This document shows positions 34,082-41,170 of a stretch of 64,000 nt of DNA, in pieces. Position numbers and translations under genes: made by a program. Below the pieces are notes generated by a model. It was not told where the DNA came from. It made no database searches and was given only the letters and a program-made list of their open reading frames with translations. Numbering within the stretch: position 1 is the first letter of the stretch; every line of letters begins with the position of its first letter. This DNA is from Planctomycetota bacterium (lineage in GTDB: Bacteria; Planctomycetota; UBA1135; GCA-002686595). The stretch is from assembly GCA_016795205.1 (NCBI GenBank), contig JAEUHZ010000048.1, positions 49,936 to 113,935 on the forward strand, given 5' to 3'.

Positions 34082-36184
34082 ATGGGCCCACGCGCACTCT
34101 CATCTCGGCGAGCACGGCTCGTCGTCGCCCTCGGGCTCGTGCTGGTCCTGGTCGGCGCGCTGACGCGCGCGGCCGTCACGCTGCGCAGCGGCGGCCTGAC
34201 GACCCCGGCCAGCGTGCTGTCGGTCTTCGCCTACGGCAGCGCGCTCGACCTGCTCGTCGCGCTCGTGGTCCTGACGCCCCCGGCAGCGTTCCTGGCCTTC
34301 AGGCCCAGCGGTCCCGAGCGGCCCCGCCTGCGCTTCGCGCTGGTCGCGCTGTTCGCCTCCGCGGCGGTCTTCGCGGCGTTCGTCGAGTTCTGCTTCTTCG
34401 AGGAGTTCGACGCGCGCTTCAACCACGTCGCGCTCGACTACCTGCTGTTCCCCGGAGAGGTCGCCGGGAACGTGTGGGAGAGCTACCCCGTGCCGCTCTA
34501 CGTGGCGGCGGCCGCGCTCTTGGGCGTGGGAATCGCGCTGTGCGTCGAGCGGTTCGTGCGTGCCGTGCCCCCGACCGGCGAGGCACGCTCCGAGGCTCGG
34601 CTGCGCGCGCGCCTGAAGCCGACCGCGGGCGTGCTGGGCCTGGGCGGCTGCGGCTTGCTGGCCCTGACGCTGATCCCGGCGCGGGACACGGGCGACCGCG
34701 AGCGGGACGAGATCGCCTCGAACGGGATCGTCCAGCTCGTGCGCGCGTTCCGCACGGCCAGCCTCGACTACGAGGCCTACTACCGCACGCTGCCGCCCAG
34801 GGAGCTCGCGACGCGAGCGCGAGCCGAGGTCGGCTTGCCGGACCTCGACGCGCCGAACAAGACCTTCCGGGCCGTCGAGCGCCGCGCGGCGCCGCTCGAC
34901 GTCGTGGTCGTGCTCGGCGAGAGCTTCGGCTCCGAGTTCGTGGGCCGACTCGGCGGCCGCCATCCCTGCGCACCGGGGTTCGAGCGTTGGGCGGGCGAGG
35001 GCCTGCTGCTCGAGAACCTGATCGCGACCGGCAACCGCACCGTCCGCGGCCTGGAAGGCGTGCTGTGCTCGTTCGTGCCGTTGCCGGGCGACTCGGTCTG
35101 GAAGCGCGACAAGTCGGACGACGTCGCCAGCATCGCGCGCGTGCTCTCCCAACAGGGCTATCGCTCGGAGTTCGTCTACGGTGGCGACGGCGCCTTCGAC
35201 GGCATGCGCTCCTTCGCGCTGCGCAACGGCTGGAGCGCGTTCCACGAGGATGCGCTCGTCGGTGCCTCGAGCTATCCGGACGAGGCCTTCCGGACGGCCT
35301 GGGGCGTCGCGGACGAGCACATCTTCGCCAAGCTCCTCGAACGCCAACAGGCGGCCGCGCGCGAGGGCGTCCGCTTCTTCGGGACGGCGCTGACGGTCAG
35401 CAACCACAAGCCGTTCCTGACGCCCGACACGCAGTCCACGGCGCTGCGCGGCGAGAAGCTCGTCCGCGCCGGCTGGCAGGGCGCGATCCTGCTGGCGCTC
35501 AGCGTGCTCGCCTGGCGCTACCTCGCGCGGGACGGGCGCCGGGCGCGGATCGCGTCGCTGCTGGCCCTCGTGTGGGTCGGCTTCCTCTCCTGGTCGTGGA
35601 TCCAGGCGCAACCGCGCGACTCGCGCGAGTCGGCGGTGCGCTACGCCGATCGCGCGCTGGCCGAGTACCTCGACCGCGCGCGCGAGCTGGGGCTGCTCGA
35701 GCACACCGTCGTCCTGTTCGTCGGCGACCATGGCGCGCGCGTCTACGGCTCGGAGGAGATCCCGGCCGCGAGCTACCGCATCCCGGCCCTGTTCCTGGCG
35801 CCCGACGCGCGCTACCGGGGTGCGACGATCCCGCGACTGTGCTCCCAGGTGGACCTGGCCCCCACGCTGCTCTCCCTGGCGGGGATCGACTACCAAGCCC
35901 CGTTCTTTGGCTCGGACCTCTTGGCCCTGCCTCCCGACGGCCCAGGGCGCGCCTGGCTGATCCACAACCGCAACATCGGGCTCCTGACCGACGACCAGCT
36001 CATCGTCCTGGGACTGCGCGGGACGAGCGCGCACTACCGCCGCGCCTCGCGGGATTCGGACACGTTCGAGCGCGCGGCCGCCGTGGCGCGCGCCGACGAG
36101 GACGTCGCCCGGACGGCGGCGGTGTTCCAGGCCGCCTCGCTGCTCTACGAGCGCGGGCGGTATCGTCTCCCCCATGAGCCCTGA
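34082..36184 (+). CDS. LTA synthase-like phosphoglycerol transferase (sulfatase fold)
   Basis: This is a 700-residue protein. Residues 1-200 contain about five transmembrane helices. Residues 265-690 are the extracytoplasmic sulfatase-fold domain seen in LtaS and MdoB/OpgB. The catalytic Glu280 is in LGESFG, the nucleophile Thr320 in ATGNRTVRGLEG, and the metal ligands D549-H550 in GDHGA; SNHKPF (440-445) is the expected substrate-side motif. Between SNHKPF and YADRALAEYL (521-530) lies an unusual insert with two hydrophobic helices (about 467-482 and 491-507). The product would be a phosphoglycerol-type polymer or decoration made from phosphatidylglycerol. SD GAAGGA precedes the ATG. It overlaps the next gene by 11 bases. 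Confidence 0.8.
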   Translation: MGPRALSSRRARLVVALGLVLVLVGALTRAAVTLRSGGLTTPASVLSVFAYGSALDLLVALVVLTPPAAFLAFRPSGPERPRLRFALVALFASAAVFAAFVEFCFFEEFDARFNHVALDYLLFPGEVAGNVWESYPVPLYVAAAALLGVGIALCVERFVRAVPPTGEARSEARLRARLKPTAGVLGLGGCGLLALTLIPARDTGDRERDEIASNGIVQLVRAFRTASLDYEAYYRTLPPRELATRARAEVGLPDLDAPNKTFRAVERRAAPLDVVVVLGESFGSEFVGRLGGRHPCAPGFERWAGEGLLLENLIATGNRTVRGLEGVLCSFVPLPGDSVWKRDKSDDVASIARVLSQQGYRSEFVYGGDGAFDGMRSFALRNGWSAFHEDALVGASSYPDEAFRTAWGVADEHIFAKLLERQQAAAREGVRFFGTALTVSNHKPFLTPDTQSTALRGEKLVRAGWQGAILLALSVLAWRYLARDGRRARIASLLALVWVGFLSWSWIQAQPRDSRESAVRYADRALAEYLDRARELGLLEHTVVLFVGDHGARVYGSEEIPAASYRIPALFLAPDARYRGATIPRLCSQVDLAPTLLSLAGIDYQAPFFGSDLLALPPDGPGRAWLIHNRNIGLLTDDQLIVLGLRGTSAHYRRASRDSDTFERAAAVARADEDVARTAAVFQAASLLYERGRYRLPHEP
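36161..36176 (+). promoter_or_regulatory. internal -10-like hexamer before the PAP2-kinase gene
   Basis: TATCGT at 36161-36166 lies inside the end of the transferase gene and is followed by seven bases and the ATG at 36174. It predicts an internal leaderless transcript for the kinase and regulator pair. Confidence 0.45.
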
Positions 36185-37781
36185 CCGCGCGAGCCGGCTC
36201 GCCTGGTGGTCGACGCGCGCGCTGCTGCCGCTCGCCGCGCTGGGAGCCGGCGCGGTGCTGCTCGGGCGCGCCCGGTTCGATCGCGCCTCGCTCGAGCCGT
36301 TCTTCGACCCGGAGCTGGGCACGTTTCCGCTGCGGCGCAGTTGGTTCTTCGAGAACGTGCTGCACCTGGGTGGCAAGTACGCCGTCGTCTGCGGGGCTCT
36401 CGTGCTGGTCGTGCTCGCGCTCGCCTGGTGGCGCGACGCGCGACGAGCCGCGCACGCACGGCGCTTCGCGTACCTGGTGGCGTGCTTCGCTGCCACGGCG
36501 GCGATCGCCGGCGCGTGGAAGGAGTTCGCGGGACAGATCACGCCCTGGAACACGCTGGCGTTCGGCGGGCGCGAGGCCTGGCCGGGCGGCGGCCCGGGCG
36601 CGACGTTCATGGAGGTCCTGGGCTCGCCTGGCGCGCACGCCGCGGCGGGTTTCGCTTGGATCTCCCTGTACTTCGTGGGCGCCTCGCTCGGCACGCGACA
36701 CCGCGCGGCCTGGCTGGCCCCGGGAGTGGGGCTCGGGCTGCTCTTCGCGCTGGGCCAGCACGTGCGAGGCGCGCACCCGCCCTCGCACGAGCTGTGGTCG
36801 TTGGCGATCGCGTGGGCCGTGGCGTGCGGCTTCGCCGCCCTCTTCCGGCGCCTCGGCTGGCTGGCCTGGAGCGAGGAGCTCTCGGACGCCACGGAGGAGC
36901 GCGCCGACCGGTCCCTGCCGTGGCTGATCGGGTCCAGCGTCGCCCTGGGCGGCGTCGCGTTCTTCGCCATCGACCTCGTCACCGAGCGCCTGGAACGCGA
37001 TTTCAGCGGCGTGCACCGCGCCTTCCAGCTCATCGAGCTGAGCGTGATGACGCTCGGGCTCGGCACCGCCGCCTGGCTGCTCGCCGAACGATTCGCCGCG
37101 CTGCGTCTGCGTGCCTCGCAGCGCGTCGACGAGGAGCGGGGCCGCCGCTTCCAGATCCTCGGGCGCATGGCCGCGTCCGTCGCGCACGAGGTGCGCAACC
37201 CGCTGCAGACCCTGCGCCTGATCGCCGACGAGCAGCGGCTGGACCTGCCGGAGTTGCGCGTGCACCCGCTGGTGCCCGAGTTCGAGGCGTGCCTCGAGCG
37301 CATCGACCGCGCGGTCGACCTCGTCTACCGGCTGGCGCGACCCGAGGGCGGCGACCCCGACCGCGCCGACCTGGCGACCGCGGCGCGCGAGGCCATGGTG
37401 GCCTTGTCGCGGATCACCGCCGGACGCGTTTCGTTCGCCTGGGACGCCGAGCCGCCGCCCGCGCCCGTGTCCTCGTCGAAGGCCGCGCTGCGTATCGTGA
37501 TCGACAACCTCCTGCGCAACGCGGCCGAGGCTTCGCCCGCGGGCGGCTCGGTGCGTCTCCAGCTCGAGCCCCGCGACGGCGAGTGGCGACTCGAGATCCG
37601 CAACCGCGGGCGGCTGGGCCTGCGCCCGGACGGCGCGGCAGGCGAACGCGGCCTGGGCCTGGGCGTGCCGATCTCACGCCAGATCGCCGGCAGCGCCGGT
37701 GGCTCGATCGAAATCGCCGAGGAACGGGGCGAGGTGGTCTGCACGCTGCGCTGGCCACGCCTAGCGGAGGAGGCGGCGTGA
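36174..37781 (+). CDS. histidine kinase with PAP2 (lipid phosphatase)-type membrane sensor
   Basis: This is a 535-residue protein with two parts. Residues 1-310 form a polytopic domain of the PAP2 lipid-phosphatase type: FPLRRSWFFENVLHLGGKY, Lys116 in KEFAGQITPWN, PGAHAAAGFA with His155, and RGAHPPSHELW with Arg198 and His201/His205. This follows the pattern K...PW(D/N), P(A/S)GH, RGxHxxSHxLW seen in membrane PAP2 enzymes. Residues 320-535 are a histidine kinase: H-box SVAHEVRNPL with His338, N-box DNLLRNAAEA, and G-box GLGLGVPISRQ. I know of no standard family with this fusion. It would sense or bind lipid phosphates, or retain phosphatase activity. It is coupled by GTGA to the response regulator. 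Confidence 0.78.
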   Translation: MSPDRASRLAWWSTRALLPLAALGAGAVLLGRARFDRASLEPFFDPELGTFPLRRSWFFENVLHLGGKYAVVCGALVLVVLALAWWRDARRAAHARRFAYLVACFAATAAIAGAWKEFAGQITPWNTLAFGGREAWPGGGPGATFMEVLGSPGAHAAAGFAWISLYFVGASLGTRHRAAWLAPGVGLGLLFALGQHVRGAHPPSHELWSLAIAWAVACGFAALFRRLGWLAWSEELSDATEERADRSLPWLIGSSVALGGVAFFAIDLVTERLERDFSGVHRAFQLIELSVMTLGLGTAAWLLAERFAALRLRASQRVDEERGRRFQILGRMAASVAHEVRNPLQTLRLIADEQRLDLPELRVHPLVPEFEACLERIDRAVDLVYRLARPEGGDPDRADLATAAREAMVALSRITAGRVSFAWDAEPPPAPVSSSKAALRIVIDNLLRNAAEASPAGGSVRLQLEPRDGEWRLEIRNRGRLGLRPDGAAGERGLGLGVPISRQIAGSAGGSIEIAEERGEVVCTLRWPRLAEEAA

Positions 37782-38374
37782 CGCGCGGCAGCCTGCTGGT
37801 CGTCGACGACGAGGTCACGGGTCGCGAGCTGCTCGCGCGCGGACTCACGCGGGCCGGATGGGAGGTCACGACCGCGGGTGACGGGGCGCAGGCGGCCGCG
37901 CTGCTCGACCGCACGTTCGACGCCGTCGTGACCGACCTGGTGATGCCGCGTTCGGACGGGCTCGCGCTGCTCGCGGAGCTGAATCGCCGCAACTACCCGG
38001 CACTGCGCGTGGTGGTGACGAGCTTCGCCGACAAGGACCGCGTGGTGGCGGTGCTGAACCTGGGCGCCGACTACCTGTTGGAGAAGCCGTTCGGGGTCGA
38101 GGCGCTCGACGGGGTGCTCCAGCGGCTCCTGCGCGAGCGCGCGGACGGCGGCCGGGACCTGCAGCAGTTCTTTCGCCGCCGCCTCGCGGGCCTGCCGCTC
38201 ACGCCGCGCGAGCGCGAGATCGTGGAGCTGGTGCTCCAGGGCGACTCGAACAAGCAGATCGCGCGCAAGCTCGGGCTCTCGGAGCAGACCGTCAAGAACA
38301 CCCTCTCGAACGCCTACGACAGCCTGGGAGTCCAGAGCCGCGGCGAGCTGTTCCACACGGTCTTCCCGATCTAG
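37778..38374 (+). CDS. response regulator with LuxR/NarL-type DNA-binding domain
   Basis: This is a 198-residue two-component regulator. The receiver (residues 1-120) has the acid pocket LVVDDE, phospho-acceptor Asp53 in VTDLVMP, Thr in VVTSFAD and Lys in LLEKPFG, all conserved. The C-terminal domain (about 135-190) is a LuxR/GerE helix-turn-helix: LTPREREIVELVLQGDSNKQIARKLGLSEQTVKNTLSNAYDSLGV (quoted as landmarks only; key part LSEQTVKNTL). It is translated from GTG 37778, overlapping the kinase stop as GTGA, with GGAGGAGG just before it. It is the cognate regulator of the PAP2-kinase and may bind the palindrome at 34008. Confidence 0.9.
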   Translation: MTRGSLLVVDDEVTGRELLARGLTRAGWEVTTAGDGAQAAALLDRTFDAVVTDLVMPRSDGLALLAELNRRNYPALRVVVTSFADKDRVVAVLNLGADYLLEKPFGVEALDGVLQRLLRERADGGRDLQQFFRRRLAGLPLTPREREIVELVLQGDSNKQIARKLGLSEQTVKNTLSNAYDSLGVQSRGELFHTVFPI

Positions 38375-38409
38375 GCCACGGGGGGCGCGCGGCGCGGACC
38401 GGCCGCCGT

Positions 38410-38436
38410 TAGACTTCGCGCCCCAAAGGCGCCGTG
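38410..38436 (+). promoter_or_regulatory. -10-like hexamer upstream of lepB
   Basis: TAGACT at 38410-38415 is followed by 18 bases and the GTG at 38434. It gives signal peptidase its own promoter separate from the two-component operon ending at 38374. Confidence 0.45.
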
Positions 38437-39870
38437 ACCGACGCAACGAAGCCCCCCCGCCGCCCATGGCGCGAGAACATCGAGGCCCTGACGATGGCGA
38501 TCGTCATGGCCGTGATGCTCAAGTACTTCCTCGTCGAGGCGTACAAGATCCCCACCGGCTCGATGCAGCCGACGCTGCTCGGGAACAGCGAGACGGGCAT
38601 CTTCGACCGCATCCTGGTCGACAAGTTCAGCTACCACTACCGCGATCCCGAGCGCTTCGAGGTCGCGGTCTTCAAGTACCCGCTCGACCGCTCCAAGAGC
38701 TTCATCAAGCGCATCGTCGGCATGCCCGGCGAGCACCTCTCGATCCAGAACGGTGACCTCTTCACGCGCGCCGACGAGTCGCAGCCCTGGACGATCCTGC
38801 GCCGCAGCGAGAACGTGCAGCGCGCGGTCTGGAAGCGCCTGTTCGAGGGCGACGCGCGCTGCGCGACCTGGCGCACGCTGGACGGCACCCGAGGCTGGAC
38901 CGTCACGGGTCGCGCCCAGGTGTCGGCGCGCGGCGACGGAGCGGTGCGGCTGCCGAACGACAACGGCTCGGTGCTCGACAACTACCGCGACGGGTACCCG
39001 GGCCAGATGGCCGGGAAGCTCGTGCGCGCCCAGCAGAACCCGGGAGTCCATCCCGTGGCCGACTTGCGGCTCACGGGGGAGGTCCGCGCCCTGCCAGGCG
39101 CGCGCGCCGTGGTCGTGGAACTGCGCGAGGGTCGGCAGCTCCACCGCTTCGAGCTGCCGGGCCCCGCGGCCGCCCCCGATGCGCGGCCGCGGATCACGTT
39201 CCAGGAGACTTCTACCGCCGACGGCGCGGGCGCGGAGGCCGCGGCGCAGGCCGCCTGGCGCCTCTCCGCCGGACGCGCGACGGAGTTCGCCGTGCAGAAC
39301 GTCGACGATCAACTGCGGCTCGAGATCGACGGGGACGTGGTCGCGACGCTCGAGATCCCCGCCACTCCGAACCAGGCCTCGAGCTTCACGCTGCGCGTCG
39401 AGGGCGAGGGCGCCGACTTCGAAGCGCTCGAGACCTGGCGCGACATCTTCTACACGGCCGGCACGAAGGGTCGCGAATTCCGGATCCCGCCCGGGCACTA
39501 CGTCATGCTCGGCGACAACACGCAGGACTCCAGCGACAGCCGCGAGTGGCTGTTCACGAGCTACCGGTGGGACGGGCCCGGCTCGAACGGCGAGTTCGTG
39601 CGCGGCAACTTCTTCCCGCCCAGCCCGCGCGACCCGCTGAACGGCAACCCGATCCAAGTCTCGGGCGATCCCGAGGGTCCGCGCGTCTTCTTCAGGGACG
39701 AGTGGGGCGAGCTCCACACTTTCCTCCTGCGCCCCGGCAGCCTGGGCGGACAGGAGGAGGCGCCGTACGTCGCGCGCGAGCTGGTCGTCGGGCGGGCCGT
39801 CCTGGTGTTCTGGCCGCTGTGGCCCGCGACCGGCGACTTCGGGATCTGGCGCTTGCGCTTCGTGCGCTGA
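38434..39870 (+). CDS. lepB: signal peptidase I with large inserted beta domain
   Basis: This is a 478-residue membrane protease that removes signal peptides from exported proteins. One transmembrane helix (residues 17-37) precedes the catalytic Ser43 in PTGSMQPT and Lys92 in SFIKRIVGMPGE; GHYVMLGDNTQDSSDSR at about 354-370 is the conserved C-terminal box. Between residues 125 and 340 is an insertion of about 215 residues with a beta-sandwich look (strands such as VVVELREGRQLHRFELPG and FTLRVEGEGADFEAL, plus NVDDQLRLEIDGDVV), like a laminin-G/DUF1080-type jelly roll. E. coli LepB has a far smaller insert. GTG start at 38434. Confidence 0.9.
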   Translation: MTDATKPPRRPWRENIEALTMAIVMAVMLKYFLVEAYKIPTGSMQPTLLGNSETGIFDRILVDKFSYHYRDPERFEVAVFKYPLDRSKSFIKRIVGMPGEHLSIQNGDLFTRADESQPWTILRRSENVQRAVWKRLFEGDARCATWRTLDGTRGWTVTGRAQVSARGDGAVRLPNDNGSVLDNYRDGYPGQMAGKLVRAQQNPGVHPVADLRLTGEVRALPGARAVVVELREGRQLHRFELPGPAAAPDARPRITFQETSTADGAGAEAAAQAAWRLSAGRATEFAVQNVDDQLRLEIDGDVVATLEIPATPNQASSFTLRVEGEGADFEALETWRDIFYTAGTKGREFRIPPGHYVMLGDNTQDSSDSREWLFTSYRWDGPGSNGEFVRGNFFPPSPRDPLNGNPIQVSGDPEGPRVFFRDEWGELHTFLLRPGSLGGQEEAPYVARELVVGRAVLVFWPLWPATGDFGIWRLRFVR

Positions 39871-40323
39871 GCAGGCCGGCAGGCTGCGCCTGGCGCGCCC
39901 GGCCCGGCGAACGCCCCCCCCTCGCAGCCTGGCGACGGTAGCCCGAACGGGCTGACCCTGGGCGCTTGTCCACATTGCGCGAGGGCCCGCGCGCGGAGCC
40001 CGCGCTCACAGCGTTGCCAACTTCCCAGGAACGGGACCGAGTGGTCCTGTCTAGGGGCCCTGAGCACCGCGTGATTCCGTTGCCCGCAAATCCTTGTGGA
40101 ATCATGATTTGCGGCTTTGCGCAAACCTGACCTCGCACCCGGCCCAGGCGTGGTCGCGCCCGGATCCCTGCGCGCGAATTGTGCGGGACACTTGACGCCA
40201 GCGCCCTCCGGCCCTCTCTCCACGCGTTCTCCACAAGGGGCGAGCCCGCGCAACGAACCCTGCGGGATCCGCCGGCCAGACCACGCGCCAGGGGCCCGGG
40301 GACCGGCTGCTAGAGTGCGCCGC
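39871..40323. other. 453-base AT-richer intergenic region with pseudoknot-like repeats
   Basis: No gene is supported between lepB and lptB. The region contains interleaved inverted repeats TGATTCC (40072-40078) with GGAATCA (40098-40104), and CCGCAAATC (40084-40092) with GATTTGCGG (40106-40114), and right after them the palindrome TTTGCGCAAA (40116-40125). Two single-mismatch DnaA-box-like sites, TTGTCCACA (39966) and TTCTCCACA (40227), are also present. It may encode a small RNA or a regulatory leader of lptB. Confidence 0.45.
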
Positions 40324-40326
40324 ATG
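40311..40326 (+). promoter_or_regulatory. -10-like hexamer directly before lptB
   Basis: TAGAGT at 40311-40316 is followed by seven bases (GCGCCGC) and the ATG at 40324. This is the commonest spacing seen in the window and predicts a leaderless lptB mRNA, so any leader from the upstream region would come from a different start site. Confidence 0.55.
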
Positions 40327-41151
40327 GTCGTGTTCCGCGCTCCGCGCCGCGGCGAGCTGCTCCTCGAGGCCCGCGGCCTCGTCAAGGCCTACCGCGGGCG
40401 GCGGGTCGTCGACGGCGTCCACTACGCCGTCGCGGCGGGCGAGATCGTCGGCTTGCTCGGGCCCAACGGCGCCGGCAAGACCACCAGCTTCCGGATGACG
40501 GTGGGGCTCGTGATCCCGGACGCCGGCACGGTGATCCTGAACGGTGCCGACTGCACGCGCCTCCCGATGTACAAGCGCGCGCGCCTGGGGATGGGCTACC
40601 TGCCGCAGGAGCCCAGCATCTTCCGGCGCATGAGCGTGCGGGACAACCTGCTGGCGGTGCTCGAGACGATGCCGTTCACGCGTCGCGAGCGCCGGCTGGA
40701 GGCCGAACGCCTGCTCGGCGAGCTCGAGCTCACGCGCCTGGCGAAGAACACGGCCGACACGCTCTCGGGTGGCGAGCGACGCCGCCTGGAAATGTGCCGC
40801 GCGCTGGCGACACGGCCGACGATCCTGCTGCTCGACGAGCCGTTCGCGGGCGTGGATCCGATCAACGTCCAGGAGATCCAGGGGCTCGTGCGCCAGATGC
40901 GCGAGAAGGACCTGGGGATCTTGATCACGGACCACAACGTGCGCGAGACGCTGCAACTCACCGACCGCGCCGCGATCATCCACGAGGGCCGCATCTTGCG
41001 CGAGGGGACGGCCGCGGAGCTCGTCAGCGACGTGCGCGTCCGCGAGGTCTACCTGGGCCACGGGTTCGACGCGCCCGTCGCCGGCGGTGCGCAGGTCAGC
41101 CGCGCCGAGGAGCGCGAGCTGTTCGGCACGGACGATCCCGCGCGGCGCTGA
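40324..41151 (+). CDS. lptB: lipopolysaccharide export ABC ATPase
   Basis: This is a 275-residue ABC ATPase. Walker A is GPNGAGKTT, the Q-loop is YLPQEPSIFRRMSVRDNLLA, signature LSGGERRRLE, and Walker B LLLDEPFAGVDP; the tail ITDHNVRETLQLTDRAAII is diagnostic of LptB. LptB with LptF/G/C moves lipopolysaccharide from the inner membrane across the periplasm. Its presence supports an LPS-bearing or LPS-like outer leaflet. The C-terminal ~35 residues (after YLGHGF) extend beyond the usual LptB end. The start at 40324 gives a short N-terminal extension compared with E. coli. Confidence 0.92.
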   Translation: MVVFRAPRRGELLLEARGLVKAYRGRRVVDGVHYAVAAGEIVGLLGPNGAGKTTSFRMTVGLVIPDAGTVILNGADCTRLPMYKRARLGMGYLPQEPSIFRRMSVRDNLLAVLETMPFTRRERRLEAERLLGELELTRLAKNTADTLSGGERRRLEMCRALATRPTILLLDEPFAGVDPINVQEIQGLVRQMREKDLGILITDHNVRETLQLTDRAAIIHEGRILREGTAAELVSDVRVREVYLGHGFDAPVAGGAQVSRAEERELFGTDDPARR

Positions 41152-41152
41152 C

Positions 41153-41170
41153 CGGCCGCCAGAGCGGCCG
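41153..41170. terminator. bidirectional hairpin between lptB and NtrC-type gene
   Basis: CGGCCGC (41153-41159) and GCGGCCG (41164-41170) form a perfect 7-bp stem with a 4-base loop exactly between two convergent stop codons, so it likely ends both transcripts. Confidence 0.6.

Noticed and set aside
39966..40235. DnaA-box-like sites TTGTCCACA (39966) and TTCTCCACA (40227), suggesting an origin.
   Set aside because: Both have one mismatch, only two occur in 270 bases, and no dnaA, dnaN or AT-rich unwinding element is near.
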